A DNA stretch of 64,000 bases from Streptomyces atroolivaceus. Lineage in GTDB: Bacteria > Actinomycetota > Actinomycetes > Streptomycetales > Streptomycetaceae. The notes beneath the pieces were generated by a model. It did not search any database, was not told the origin of the DNA, and was given only the letters and a program-made list of their open reading frames with translations. Where the stretch lies: contig NZ_JNXG01000002.1 in the NCBI RefSeq assembly GCF_000717025.1, positions 992,001 to 1,056,000 on the forward strand, written 5' to 3'. A program made the translations under genes and the position numbers. Shown here in pieces: positions 20,032 to 28,787 of the stretch (within the stretch, counting starts at the first letter, position 1; each line of letters begins with the position of its first letter).

Positions 20032-20805
20032 TCAGGGACGGTAGACCGTGCCCGGCTCCGGTTCCGCGGGGGCCATCAGCTGGGGGACCGTCACAAAGGT
20101 GTAGCCGTCCTCCCGCAGTGCGTCGACGATGCCCGGCACCGCGGGCACCGTGCCCTCGTAGATGTCGTGCAGCAGGATGATCCCGTCCTTGCCCGCCTGG
20201 TCAAGAGTCCGTTTCCTGATCAGCGCGGAGTCGTTCGTCGAGTAGTCCTTCGCGGTCGTGCTCCAGAGGACCTGGGAGAGACCCAGCTCCTTGCTGATCT
20301 CGGTCACCGTGTCGTCGGTGCGGCCCTGCGGCGGACGCATCAGCCGCGGCTTCCTGCCCGTGATCTTCGCTATGGCGTCCTGGTTCTTCTCCAGCTCGGC
20401 ACGTATCTCCCCGGGCTTCCTGTCGGTCAGGACCGCGTGCGACCACGTGTGGTTGGCGACCTCGTGACCTTCGGCCGCGATGCGCCGCACGGTGCCGGGG
20501 TGCTTGAGCACGTGGTTCCTGCCCAGCAGGAAGAACGTGGCCGGCACTTTCCTCTCCTTGAGGATGTCCAGGAGCCGGGGGGTGTCCTTCCCGGGCCCCG
20601 CGTCGAAGGTCAGCGCGATGCACTTCGCCTTCCGGCAGTCCACCGCCCCGAACGATCCCTTGGCGTCGGAAGCGGCGCCGGCGCGCGCCGTTCCGGGGGC
20701 CGTGGTCTCAATCGAGCATCCGCCGAGCGTGAGTGTGACCACCGTCACGAGAGCGGCGGTCAACCCCGTACCGAACGGCGTCATCTTTCCGGGCACAACA
20801 GGCAC
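20032..20805 (-). CDS. Polysaccharide deacetylase-family lipoprotein
   Basis: A 257-residue NodB-fold protein. The N-terminus is a lipoprotein signal with a lipobox ending GGC. The first NodB motif reads LTFDAGPG: the catalytic base Asp is kept, but the second Asp, normally a metal ligand, is Ala. The second motif is NHTWSH, keeping both His ligands; the third is LMRPPQGRTD; the fifth includes IILLHDIYEG. Likely extracellular action on peptidoglycan or another N-acetylated glycan. GTG at 20805 (preceded by GGGGAGTG) is chosen because it supplies a Lys before the hydrophobic core. Confidence 0.85.
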   Translation of the reverse strand: MPVVPGKMTPFGTGLTAALVTVVTLTLGGCSIETTAPGTARAGAASDAKGSFGAVDCRKAKCIALTFDAGPGKDTPRLLDILKERKVPATFFLLGRNHVLKHPGTVRRIAAEGHEVANHTWSHAVLTDRKPGEIRAELEKNQDAIAKITGRKPRLMRPPQGRTDDTVTEISKELGLSQVLWSTTAKDYSTNDSALIRKRTLDQAGKDGIILLHDIYEGTVPAVPGIVDALREDGYTFVTVPQLMAPAEPEPGTVYRP

Positions 20806-20858
20806 AGCGGGTCACTCCCCAGGGACGGCCGCACGCCGGTGGCGCGGCACGGCAGGAC

Positions 20859-20875
20859 TATACATAGTGTGTATA
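20859..20875. promoter_or_regulatory. AT-rich inverted repeat upstream of deacetylase gene
   Basis: TATACA-N5-TGTATA, a perfect six-base inverted repeat 54 bp upstream of the deacetylase start. It is AT-rich against a GC-rich background, so it could be a -10 region overlapped by an operator. Regulator unknown; the MarR gene at 21248 is a candidate. Confidence 0.5.
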
Positions 20876-20962
20876 CGTGCAGTGCATAGTGGGCGGTGGC
20901 ACAGCGTCGAACCCCGGTGACCTGGGGGCAGCCACCGGGGCTCGGTCCTGCGTCGTACGGGC

Positions 20963-21110
20963 TCAGCCGTTCGCGAGCGCCTTCACGCGGTCGTGCGCGC
21001 CGTCGAAACGGTCGTGGTCGCCGACCGCCGTGCCCGACGACGTGGACTGCCCCGGCGTGCAGCAGCTCCAGCCGGCCGGGGGTTCACCGACCGTTGCTGT
21101 CGTGACGGGT
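20963..21110 (-). pseudogene. Possible 3' remnant of a secreted-protein gene
   Basis: On the minus strand the last 40 or so codons before a TGA at 20963 show strong Streptomyces codon bias (nearly every third base G or C). They read ...GTAVGDHDRFDGAHDRVKAL.., with a preceding Cys-Cys pair. No start codon or ribosome site fits an intact gene, because further upstream the frame runs into the MarR gene in antisense. It may be a decayed gene tail; it may also be chance. The rest of 20876-21247 shows nothing else. Confidence 0.25.
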
Positions 21111-21247
21111 GCCCCGGAGCGGGCCGGTGGCGCTGAACAGGGCTCCGGAAGGGGGCCCGACGGCTGCCGGAGGTCTACGCCTGCGAAATACTGGCCGAGC
21201 TGCGGTGATGGCCGGAGCCGAAAGAAAACTTCGTCGGCGGGAAGCGT

Positions 21248-21745
21248 ATGAGGGGTGCTGACGTGCACGGGAGCGGGAGCGGCGGTGAGCCCGGCGCGAT
21301 GGCCGGAAATGGTGTGGACCACGAGTTCCTGGCGCTGGAGCGGGAGTTGGCGGTCTTCCTGCGCCGGGCGCGGGCCAATTCGGGAGAGATGGCGCGCGAG
21401 GTCCATCCGGATCTGGAAGCCGCGGCCTACGGGCTTCTCGTGCGGCTGGAATCGGCCGGGCGCCAGCGCGCCACGGACCTCGCCGCCTACTTCGGCGTGG
21501 GCAAGGCGACCATGAGCCGCCAGCTGCGGGCCCTTGAGGGCCTCGGCCTGGTGGCACGGGAGACCGATCCGGCGGACGGCCGTGCTTCGCTCGTCCACCT
21601 CACCGACGAAGGCCTCGCGCGCTTCCGCAGTGTTCGTGACGCCCGTCGAGGCCGTTACGCCCGCAAGCTCGCGGGATGGGACCGGACCGAGGTCGCGGAA
21701 CTGGCTCGCCTGCTGCACCACCTGAACGAGCGCGCCGAGGGCTGA
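21248..21745 (+). CDS. MarR family transcriptional regulator
   Basis: A 165-residue winged-helix regulator. The MarR core is seen in AAYGLLVRLESAGRQRATDLAAYFGVGKATMSRQLRALEGLGLVARETDPADGR and the following beta wing (ASLVHLTDEG). Family members are dimeric repressors relieved by small phenolic or other ligands. The start is uncertain: ATG 21248 (after GGGAAGCGT), GTG 21263 (after GAGGGGTG) and ATG 21299 are all in frame; the conserved part begins near residue 24. The 370-bp gap upstream has no intact gene. Confidence 0.88.
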   Translation: MRGADVHGSGSGGEPGAMAGNGVDHEFLALERELAVFLRRARANSGEMAREVHPDLEAAAYGLLVRLESAGRQRATDLAAYFGVGKATMSRQLRALEGLGLVARETDPADGRASLVHLTDEGLARFRSVRDARRGRYARKLAGWDRTEVAELARLLHHLNERAEG

Positions 21746-21819
21746 GGCGCCGGACCTCGGTGCCGGGCGGACAGCCGCCTCCGGACCCGTCGGGGCCCGG
21801 CCCCGGTGGCCGGCGCCCG

Positions 21820-22605
21820 CTACAGCTCGACGAGCACCGCTGTCGCGTCGTCATGCGTCTTGCCGCGGCGCAGATGCACACGGCCGGTGTCGGCTCGTTC
21901 CAGCTCCCTGACCCGGTCGATCAGCCCCTGCGGCCCCTCCTTGCGCAGCATCCCCAAGGTGGCTGTCCAGTCGCCTTCCCGGAACTTCTCCGTCCAGCGG
22001 CTCGCCCCGTCGGTCAGCGCGGCCAGGGCCCGGACGCCGGCCCGGGGGGTCTCCCCGGTCACCGCGCGCGACGACACCAGGGGGTCCGCGGCCGCGGTGA
22101 AGAAGCCGCCCTCCTTGTTCCTTGCGCGCGCGTCCGCGATCTCCTCCGAGGCGAGTGAGCCCGGCGGCAGCCGGTCGAGACGGTCGTCCAGCACCGGCCG
22201 GACCGTGCCGTCGGGAGCCTCGACGAGAAGGACGGAGTCGGAGAGCACGAGGTGCTCGATCCGCTGCTCGTCCCAACGCGCCAGGACCACGGTTGCCTGA
22301 GGCGTGCGGACGTGAGAAAGGTCACACAGGGAACGGTGTGTGTCGGCGGTGCGCCGGATGGACGTCGCCAGGATATCGGTCAGCGTCAGATCCCGTCTCG
22401 AAGCGGACAGTTCGGCCAGGGTGCTCCCGAGTCGCGCGGTGAACCACGGGACCGAGTGGACGCAGCCGTCACTGCCCACGGGTGGCGTGACGCCGTCGAG
22501 CAGAACGAGGACGCCGCCCTGGCCGGCCGCGGGTGCGGCGGCCGATACCCAGTCCTCGTTGGGGCGTTCGGGGCTGCCTGGCTCGGTGGCGAGTTCGATA
22601 CGCAT
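21820..22605 (-). CDS. PP2C-like protein phosphatase domain protein
   Basis: A 261-residue protein with PP2C-type features: N-terminal PNEDWVSAA (the D in the RxxNED-type motif), VLVLLDGVT (the metal-binding DG), then LTDGASRW and a C-terminal KTHDDATAVLV (the terminal DD motif). Some ligands are arranged unusually compared with SpoIIE- or PrpC-type enzymes, so activity is probable but unproven. It is divergent from the conservon and shares its 359-bp intergenic region. Confidence 0.75.
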   Translation of the reverse strand: MRIELATEPGSPERPNEDWVSAAAPAAGQGGVLVLLDGVTPPVGSDGCVHSVPWFTARLGSTLAELSASRRDLTLTDILATSIRRTADTHRSLCDLSHVRTPQATVVLARWDEQRIEHLVLSDSVLLVEAPDGTVRPVLDDRLDRLPPGSLASEEIADARARNKEGGFFTAAADPLVSSRAVTGETPRAGVRALAALTDGASRWTEKFREGDWTATLGMLRKEGPQGLIDRVRELERADTGRVHLRRGKTHDDATAVLVEL

Positions 22606-22964
22606 CCGTCCAGTCTGCACGCCCTCTTCACGGCGCCTGCACGATCCCGTGGTTGGACGGTACCAGCAGGTCATATGGCCCGCGGAGGCGGAATCCGCAG
22701 CTCCGTGCATATGCGGGCGGGCATACTGCCAAAGCCTGGCCCGAACTTCCACCCGGGGGCTCATGCATGCCCAGTGGCGCCTGTGGGGAGACTTGTTCGC
22801 CAACTCCGGAGTGATGTTCACTCGTTCGAGTGGCGGAGCGGTTGATGCACGGCCCCCTCTCAAAAGCGCTGGAATGGTCGGAAGCCGTACGGCGCACATC
22901 AGGGCAGGGTGCCCACTTCACGTGACCGTGCGTCACCTCTGCTTCAAGGGCGGACGAGTCAAGA
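22606..22964. promoter_or_regulatory. Divergent intergenic region, PP2C-like gene and conservon
   Basis: This gene-free stretch must hold both divergent promoters. A perfect 14-base palindrome CACTCGTTCGAGTG lies at 22819-22832 and is the only conspicuous operator candidate. No RNA gene or coding sequence was recognised. Confidence 0.45.
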
Positions 22965-25919
22965 TTGCGAGCACCGGTGCAGAAGAAGCGGCCTCGGAGC
23001 AAGGACAGCACGCGCGAGGAGTCCGGGGCGACGCCTCAGGCAGCGGGCGCCTCCAAGCGGACCGTGCGGGTACGCAGCCGGCTCGTCGCCGGCGTCGCCG
23101 TCGTAGGGATCACCGTCATCGCGGCAGGTGCCCCGGCGGCCCTGGGCGCGTCCTCCGATCTCAACGAGTCCCAGCGGCTCGTGACGCTCGCAGAGCTGAA
23201 TCAGCAGGCGATCACCCTCGCGCACTCCCTCGCGGACGAGAGGGACGAGGTCACCGCCCACATCGCGGGCGGCCGTGAGGAAGAGGACGGCAAGGGCGGC
23301 ACCACGAGCCCCGCGGCCCGTGTCGACCAGCAGGTGGACGAGATCCGGGAGGCCGCCCCGGCCGCACTGCGCAGGGACCTCGCCGACATCCCCTCGCTGC
23401 GCCGGACCGCCCTCACCGGCAAGGGCTCGGCGATGGAGGCCTACCAGGCGTACTCCGACGTCATCGCCAAGCTCCACGACATCGCCGAGGAACTGGCCGA
23501 GAAGACCCCGCCGCGCGCCGCCGACGCCACCCGCGCGCCGCTGGCCCTCGGCAGCGCCGTGGAGCAGGCGTCCGCCACCCGGGGGCTGCTCCTTGCCGCG
23601 CTCGCCGTGCCCGGCAAGGAGCCCCAGCAGCAGATCGACCCGTTCACCGGTCTGCCCGTCCAGGGAGAGGACACGGGCGGAGGCGACGACGACCGCAACC
23701 GCGACGAGCTGAGCGCCGCCGCGCAGCAGTCGCGGGTGCGCGAGCTCGCCTCCCTCGCCGAGTTCGACCAGGCCGCCGGGCCCTCCGCGCGGGACAGGCT
23801 CGCCTCCACCGTCACCGGCCCCGAGGTCACCAGCGCGGAGAAGTACCTCACCCGGTTCACCGACCGCCCCGAGCTGTCGGACGCCGACCGGGAGGTCGAC
23901 CCCGAGAAGGCCGGGGCTGCGCTCTCCGCCCGGATCGACCGCATGCGCGGGGTGGAGTCCGCCCTGGGCACGGCGCAGGTCAAGCGACTGGAGGGGCTGC
24001 GCGACGAGGACGTCACCGCGCTGGAGCTCCGCCTCGCCCTGCTCGGGGGCTGTCTGCTGGTCGCCGTCGGCGTCTCCACCGCCGTCGCGCGCACCCTCAC
24101 CCAGCCGCTCGCCGTCCTGCGGATCGGGGCCGGCCGCATCGCCGCCGAGCCCGAGACCGCGGAGCCGGTCCGCTACACGGGGCGCAACGACGAATTCGCC
24201 CAGGTCGTACGGTCCATCAACGCCCTGCACGGCAAGCTGCACGGGTTGCACCACGATGTGACCGGCCAGCTCGAGAGCATGCAGACCGAGCGCGGCGAAC
24301 TGATCGCGGGCCGTGAGGCCCTCACACTCCAACGGGCGGAGCTGCAGGTCCGGGTGGCGGAACTCACCGGCCAGCTCGAGCGGCTCCGGAACACGGTCCA
24401 CCACACCTTCGTCAACCTGTCACTGCGCACGCTCGGCCTCGTCGAGCGTCAGCTCGGCGTCATCGAGGGCCTGGAGGAGCGCGAGCAGGACCCGGAGCGT
24501 CTGGCGACCCTCTTCAAGCTGGACCACATGGCCACGGTCATGCGGCGTCACAGCGAGAACATGCTGGTTCTCGCGGGTGCCGATCACAACCAGGGGCACG
24601 CGGGCCCGATCGCCCTCGTCGACGTCATGCGTGCAGCGGTCAGTGAGATCGAGCGGTACGAGCGGGTCACCATCCAGTCCCTGCCGCCGCACGCCCAGGT
24701 CGCGGGGTTCGCCGCCGACGACCTGAGCCACCTCGTCGCCGAACTCCTGGAGAACGCGACCTCCTTCTCCCCGCCCGACTCCCATGTCGAGCTCTCCGGC
24801 TGGCTGATGGAGACCGGGGAGGTGATGCTCTCCGTGCAGGACGAGGGCATCGGCATGTCGGCGGTCCGGATGGGCGAACTCAATGCCAGGCTGGCCGATC
24901 CGGCGTCCTTCGAGGCGGGCGAACAGGCCGCGGACGGAGCCGGTCTGGGTCTTCAGGTGACCTCGCTGCTGGCGGCCCGCCACGGTGTACGGGTGCAGTT
25001 GCGTGAGCAGAAGGGGAGTGGGGTGACCGCGGTCGTCGTCCTTCCGCAGACGCTGCTGCCCAAGGCGCCCCCCGTCTCCTCATCGCCGCCCGTACCGCTG
25101 CCCGGGGACGCGCCCACGCTGAATCTGCCGGGGTCGGTCGCCGAGGCCAACTCCAACGCGCTGCCGGCCCGTTCGGGCCTCCCGGACGGCGACCCGCTGA
25201 TCGCGGCCGCCGAGCGCACCCTGCAGACGGCGGCCCCGCAGCCCGCGGCACCGGAGCCCACCGCGACGGAGCCCACCGCGACGGAGCCCACCGCCACGGA
25301 GGCGGCGGCGCCCGAGGCGGCCGCGCCCGTCTCCGAGCCCGGCCCCGTCTCCGAGCCCGGCCCCGTCTCCGAGCCCGGTCCCGTCTCCGAGACCGAGGCC
25401 CGGGAGGAGCCCGGGGTCCTGGAGGAGCCCGGGGCTCGGGACGGGTCCGAGACCGAGACCACGATGCAGGTCCGGCTGCCCGCGCAGCAGGACGCGCCGA
25501 GTCCGTACGCGATCGGGCCGGACAGCCACGAGCGGGCCGCCGACACGAGTCCGGCGACGGCCCCCGCCCCCGCCCCCGCTCCGGCCGCCGAGGCCCTCCC
25601 GGGCCCCCGGCAGCCGATGACCGGACTGGGCGAGGAGGTGCCCGACCCGGCACCCTCGCCCGAGCGCATCACGGACAAGGGACTGCCCAAGCGCACCCCC
25701 AGGATCACCGCGCCGCCGTCGGCCCCGGCCACCGAGCGCAAGAGCAGCCTGGACAAGGAAGCCCTGCGCCGTCGGCTCGGCGGTTTCCACCAGGGTGCGA
25801 AGGACGGCCGCCGGGATGTGGAGGCGGAGATCGGCGAGAGCGGCCCACAGACCGACCAGGACCGTACCGACGGTCGAATCGATGAGACGGGGGACACAGT
25901 CGAGGAGGCACGCAGTTGA
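22965..25919 (+). CDS. cvnA: Conservon sensor kinase-like protein CvnA
   Basis: A membrane histidine-kinase-like protein of about 984 residues. It has a basic N-terminus and first membrane helix (LVAGVAVVGITVIAAGAPAA), then an extracellular nitrate-sensor-type helical domain of about 300 residues. A second helix (LALLGGCLLVAVGVSTAV) leads to HAMP, a dimerisation helix with LDHMATVMRRHSEN, and an ATPase domain (N box LVAELLENATSFSP, G1 VQDEGIGMS, G2 GAGLGLQV). The C-terminal ~280 residues are disordered, with EPTAT and SEPGPV repeats. The start is TTG 22965 or GTG 22977; neither has a perfect ribosome site. The stop overlaps cvnB (TTGA). Confidence 0.9.
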   Translation: MRAPVQKKRPRSKDSTREESGATPQAAGASKRTVRVRSRLVAGVAVVGITVIAAGAPAALGASSDLNESQRLVTLAELNQQAITLAHSLADERDEVTAHIAGGREEEDGKGGTTSPAARVDQQVDEIREAAPAALRRDLADIPSLRRTALTGKGSAMEAYQAYSDVIAKLHDIAEELAEKTPPRAADATRAPLALGSAVEQASATRGLLLAALAVPGKEPQQQIDPFTGLPVQGEDTGGGDDDRNRDELSAAAQQSRVRELASLAEFDQAAGPSARDRLASTVTGPEVTSAEKYLTRFTDRPELSDADREVDPEKAGAALSARIDRMRGVESALGTAQVKRLEGLRDEDVTALELRLALLGGCLLVAVGVSTAVARTLTQPLAVLRIGAGRIAAEPETAEPVRYTGRNDEFAQVVRSINALHGKLHGLHHDVTGQLESMQTERGELIAGREALTLQRAELQVRVAELTGQLERLRNTVHHTFVNLSLRTLGLVERQLGVIEGLEEREQDPERLATLFKLDHMATVMRRHSENMLVLAGADHNQGHAGPIALVDVMRAAVSEIERYERVTIQSLPPHAQVAGFAADDLSHLVAELLENATSFSPPDSHVELSGWLMETGEVMLSVQDEGIGMSAVRMGELNARLADPASFEAGEQAADGAGLGLQVTSLLAARHGVRVQLREQKGSGVTAVVVLPQTLLPKAPPVSSSPPVPLPGDAPTLNLPGSVAEANSNALPARSGLPDGDPLIAAAERTLQTAAPQPAAPEPTATEPTATEPTATEAAAPEAAAPVSEPGPVSEPGPVSEPGPVSETEAREEPGVLEEPGARDGSETETTMQVRLPAQQDAPSPYAIGPDSHERAADTSPATAPAPAPAPAAEALPGPRQPMTGLGEEVPDPAPSPERITDKGLPKRTPRITAPPSAPATERKSSLDKEALRRRLGGFHQGAKDGRRDVEAEIGESGPQTDQDRTDGRIDETGDTVEEARS

Positions 25920-26395
25920 CTGCGCCCAGCACGTTCGGGCTGAGCACCGAGGCCCGGAACCTTCACTGGTTGCTGAGCAATCTCGTGGAGGAGGTGCCAG
26001 GGGTGCACTCGGTCACCGTCGTCTCGTCCGACGGACTGATGCTGCTCTCCTCGGACCCCGGTCTCGCGACGGCCAAGGAGTCAGGACGGCGGACGGGCCC
26101 CAGGGGTTCCAGCGCCGACCTCGCCACCATCGTCTCCGGTATCGGGTCCCTCACGATCGGCGCCGCCAAGCTGATGGACGGCGGTGGCGTCAAGCAGACG
26201 ATGGTCGCGATGGAGGAGGGCAGCGTCTTCGTGATGTCGGTCAGTGACGGTTCCCTGCTCGGTGTGCACGCCACCGCCGACTGCGACATGAGCGTCGTCG
26301 CCTACCACATGGCGCTCTTCGTCGGCCGTGCCGGACACGTACTCACCCCCGAACTCCGCAGTGAGCTGCGCAAATCGATGGAGAGCACCCAGTGA
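25916..26395 (+). CDS. cvnB: Conservon roadblock/LC7-domain protein CvnB
   Basis: A 159-residue roadblock/LC7 protein starting at TTG inside the cvnA stop codon. The fold signature runs through NLVEEVPGVHSVTVVSSDGLMLL and the glycine-rich stretch IGAAKLMDGGGVKQTMVAMEEG. In conservons CvnB is thought to regulate the GTPase CvnD, as MglB does MglA. It ends in a GTGA overlap with cvnC. Confidence 0.93.
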   Translation: MTAPSTFGLSTEARNLHWLLSNLVEEVPGVHSVTVVSSDGLMLLSSDPGLATAKESGRRTGPRGSSADLATIVSGIGSLTIGAAKLMDGGGVKQTMVAMEEGSVFVMSVSDGSLLGVHATADCDMSVVAYHMALFVGRAGHVLTPELRSELRKSMESTQ

Positions 26396-26805
26396 CGTCA
26401 GCTGCTGAACCCGTACGAAAACTCCCCGTCCGTGGTGCCGACCGCAAGGCCGCACGGGTCCGCCCGTACTCCCTCACCGGCGGCCGCACCCGCTTCGGCC
26501 ACGTCCTGCTGGTCGAGACGTTCGTCGCCGCGCTGGAAGCCCCCGAGGAGCGCCGCGAGCTCACGAACGGCACTCTCGCCTCGCGGGTCATGCCGGAGCT
26601 CCGCGCCATCGTCGAACTCTGCCGCCGTATGCGTACGGTCGCGGAGATCTCCGCCCTGCTGAAGATGCCGCTCGGCGTGGTCCGGGTGCTGCTCAGCGAC
26701 TTGGCAGACCAGGGAAAGATCCGCGTCTACGGAACCGGTCACGGCACCGGCCAGCCCGACCGCGCGCTGCTCGAAAGGGTGCTCAATGGACTCCGCCGTC
26801 TCTGA
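26392..26805 (+). CDS. cvnC: Conservon DUF742 protein CvnC
   Basis: A 137-residue DUF742 protein with GTG start overlapping the cvnB stop. It contains VRPYSLTGGRTR near the N-terminus and a winged-helix-like C-terminal part (RTVAEISALLKMPLGVVRVLLSDLADQGKIRVYG). The family is restricted to actinobacterial conservons; a link between sensor and GTPase is assumed. It overlaps cvnD by 20 bp. Confidence 0.93.
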   Translation: MTSAAEPVRKLPVRGADRKAARVRPYSLTGGRTRFGHVLLVETFVAALEAPEERRELTNGTLASRVMPELRAIVELCRRMRTVAEISALLKMPLGVVRVLLSDLADQGKIRVYGTGHGTGQPDRALLERVLNGLRRL

Positions 26806-27436
26806 GGCTCCGCTCTTCACTCCGCGTCAGCGAAACCCGCAGGACCGGCCCGAGGAGTCGGTACAGGCCTGGCAGCTCGACCACACGCGGGCGCCCATCG
26901 CGACCAAGATCGTGGTCGCGGGCGGCTTCGGCGTGGGCAAGACGACCTTCGTCGGCTCGGTCTCCGAGATAACCCCGTTGCAGACCGAAGCGCTGATGAC
27001 GCAGGCCAGCGAGGAGACCGACGACCTCACCGCCACGCCCGACAAGGTCACCACGACCGTCGCGATGGACTTCGGCCGCCTCACCCTGGACGACGACCTC
27101 GTCCTGTACGTCTTCGGGACCCCCGGTCAGCAGCGCTTCTGGTTCATGTGGGACGACCTGGTGCGCGGCGCGATCGGCGCGGTCGTCCTGGCCGACACCC
27201 GGCGTCTCGCCGACTGCTTCGCCGCGCTCGACTACTTCGAGAGCTGCGGCCTTCCCTACATCGTCGCCGTCAACCACTTCGAGGGAACGCCCGGTTACGA
27301 GCAGGACGACGTCAGGGAGGCCCTGACCATACCTCCGCACGTGCCTGTTGTGATCATGGACGCGCGTAACAGGATCACCGTCGTCGAGTCGCTGCTCGCT
27401 CTGGTGGGCCACGCACTCGACGTCGCTCCCGAGTAA
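26786..27436 (+). CDS. cvnD: Conservon small GTPase CvnD
   Basis: A 216-residue Ras-like GTPase of the MglA/CvnD class. It has P-loop GGFGVGKTTFV (about residues 47-57), a switch region with TTTVAMDFGRL, and the G3 motif altered to VFGTPGQQRF. The specificity motif is VAVNHFEG (N-x-x replacing NKxD, normal for this class). It begins within the 3' end of cvnC, so all four cvn genes are tightly coupled. The gene for its probable effector, a flavoprotein, follows after 37 bp. Confidence 0.93.
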   Translation: MDSAVSEAPLFTPRQRNPQDRPEESVQAWQLDHTRAPIATKIVVAGGFGVGKTTFVGSVSEITPLQTEALMTQASEETDDLTATPDKVTTTVAMDFGRLTLDDDLVLYVFGTPGQQRFWFMWDDLVRGAIGAVVLADTRRLADCFAALDYFESCGLPYIVAVNHFEGTPGYEQDDVREALTIPPHVPVVIMDARNRITVVESLLALVGHALDVAPE

Positions 27437-27473
27437 CGACAGACGCGCCCAGAACACGTAACGGAGAACCGCG

Positions 27474-28709
27474 ATGCGGAAGATACTCATAGTCGGAGCC
27501 GGTCAGTCCGGTCTCCAGCTGGCCCTCGGACTTCAGTCCAGCGGGTACGAAGTCACCCTGATGTCCAACCGCACCGCCGACGAGATCCGGTCCGGCCGGG
27601 TCATGTCGACGCAGTGCATGTTCCACACGGCTCTCCAGCACGAGCGCGACCTCCAGCTCAACTTCTGGGAGTCGCAGGCTCCCCGCATCGAGGGTGTCGG
27701 CGTATCGGTCGCCGGGCCCGACTCCTCGCGCGTCATCGACTGGGTGGGGAAGCTCGACGGCTTCGCCCAGTCCGTCGACCAGCGCGTGAAGATGGCCGGC
27801 TGGATGGAGACCTTCGCCCAGCGTGGCGGACAGCTCGTCATCCACGGGGCCGCGGTCTCCGACCTGGACTACTTCTCCCGCACGTACGACCTGGTGATGG
27901 TCTCGGCCGGCAAGGGCGAGCTCGTCTCGATGTTCGGCCGGGACGCCTCCCGCTCGCCGTACGACGCCCCGCAGCGGGCACTGGCCGTCGCCTACGTCCA
28001 CGGACTGGGCCCGCGTCCGGAGCACCCGGAGTTCGACGCGGTGCGGTGCAACCTGGTGCCCGGTGTCGGTGAACTCTTCATCATGCCGACCCTCACGACG
28101 TCGGGCCGTGCGGACATCCTGTTCTGGGAAGGCATCCCCGGCGGCCCGCTCGACGCCTTCCAGGGCATCAAGGACCCCTCGGAGCACCTGGCCAGGACGC
28201 TGGAGCTCATGGAGAAGTACACCCCGTGGGAATACGCACGCGCCACGAAGGTCGAACTGACCGATGCCAACGCCACGCTGGCGGGCCGTTACGCCCCGAC
28301 GGTGCGCAAGCCCGTCGGGCGGCTGCCCGGGGGCGGTCTGGTCCTCGGAGTGGGCGACGTGGTCGTCGCCAACGACCCGATCACCGGCCAGGGCTCCAAC
28401 ACGGCGTCCAAGTGCGCCCACTCCTATCTGCACTCGATCCTCGATCACGGCGACCGGCCGTTCGACGAGGAGTGGATGGAGGCCACGTTCGAGCGGCACT
28501 GGGAGAAGACCCAGCACGTCGTGAAGTGGACGAACGCCATGCTCGGCCCGCCGCCGGAGCACGTCCTGAACCTGATCGGCGCGGCCGGTCAGCTCCAGCC
28601 GGCCGCGGACCGGTTCGCCAACGGGTTCAACGACCCGGCGGACTTCGACAACTTCTTCTTCGAGCCGGAGAAGACGAACGCCTACCTGGGCTCGCTGACC
28701 GGGGCCTGA
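27474..28709 (+). CDS. FAD-dependent monooxygenase, styrene monooxygenase StyA-like, 3' end replaced by mobile element
   Basis: A 411-residue flavoprotein with N-terminal FAD-binding motif ILIVGAGQSGLQLALGLQ, followed by the StyA/indole-oxygenase pattern EIRSGRVMSTQCMFHTAL and, late, LGVGDVVVANDPITGQGSN. ATG follows GGAGAACCGCG. It is the fifth gene of the conservon operon. The C-terminal 6 codons (GSLTGA) come from the integrated element: the 27-bp att core ends at 28687, and the native ending AEISGAQG lies 8.3 kb away at 37013-37041. The reading frame is preserved, so the protein is probably functional with a changed tail. Confidence 0.9.
   Translation: MRKILIVGAGQSGLQLALGLQSSGYEVTLMSNRTADEIRSGRVMSTQCMFHTALQHERDLQLNFWESQAPRIEGVGVSVAGPDSSRVIDWVGKLDGFAQSVDQRVKMAGWMETFAQRGGQLVIHGAAVSDLDYFSRTYDLVMVSAGKGELVSMFGRDASRSPYDAPQRALAVAYVHGLGPRPEHPEFDAVRCNLVPGVGELFIMPTLTTSGRADILFWEGIPGGPLDAFQGIKDPSEHLARTLELMEKYTPWEYARATKVELTDANATLAGRYAPTVRKPVGRLPGGGLVLGVGDVVVANDPITGQGSNTASKCAHSYLHSILDHGDRPFDEEWMEATFERHWEKTQHVVKWTNAMLGPPPEHVLNLIGAAGQLQPAADRFANGFNDPADFDNFFFEPEKTNAYLGSLTGA
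28661..28687 (+). repeat. attL core (27 bp)
   Basis: Identical over 27 bases to 36987-37013 (starts CGAGCCGGAG, ends GCCTACCT). The preceding six bases match at five positions. It encodes EPEKTNAYL of the flavoprotein in frame in both copies. Confidence 0.92.
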
Positions 28710-28718
28710 TCTACGGGC

Positions 28719-28726
28719 TGACCTGC
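28719..28726. repeat. Left arm-type site TGACCTGC
   Basis: Begins 31 bp inside the attL core. Its inverse GCAGGTCA (36948-36955) ends exactly 31 bp before the attR core. In the circular form the two would flank the core symmetrically, as integrase or excisionase arm sites often do. Confidence 0.6.
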
Positions 28727-28759
28727 GAAGTAGTGGTTGGCGTTGGTGAACGTTGGTGG

Positions 28760-28787
28760 CTGTGGGCCGTCCTCGGACGGCCCACAG
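28760..28787. terminator. Hairpin downstream of the flavoprotein gene, overlapping arm repeats
   Basis: Inverted repeat CTGTGGGCCGT / ACGGCCCACAG with a CCTCGG loop. It is placed to terminate the conservon operon. Its right arm is also the first of two tandem 11-mers (28777-28787 and 28788-28798) that recur at the right end of the element. Confidence 0.6.

Noticed and set aside
25250..25400. Tandem DNA repeat as a separate element
   Set aside because: These are in-frame EPTAT and SEPGPV codon repeats of the disordered CvnA tail.
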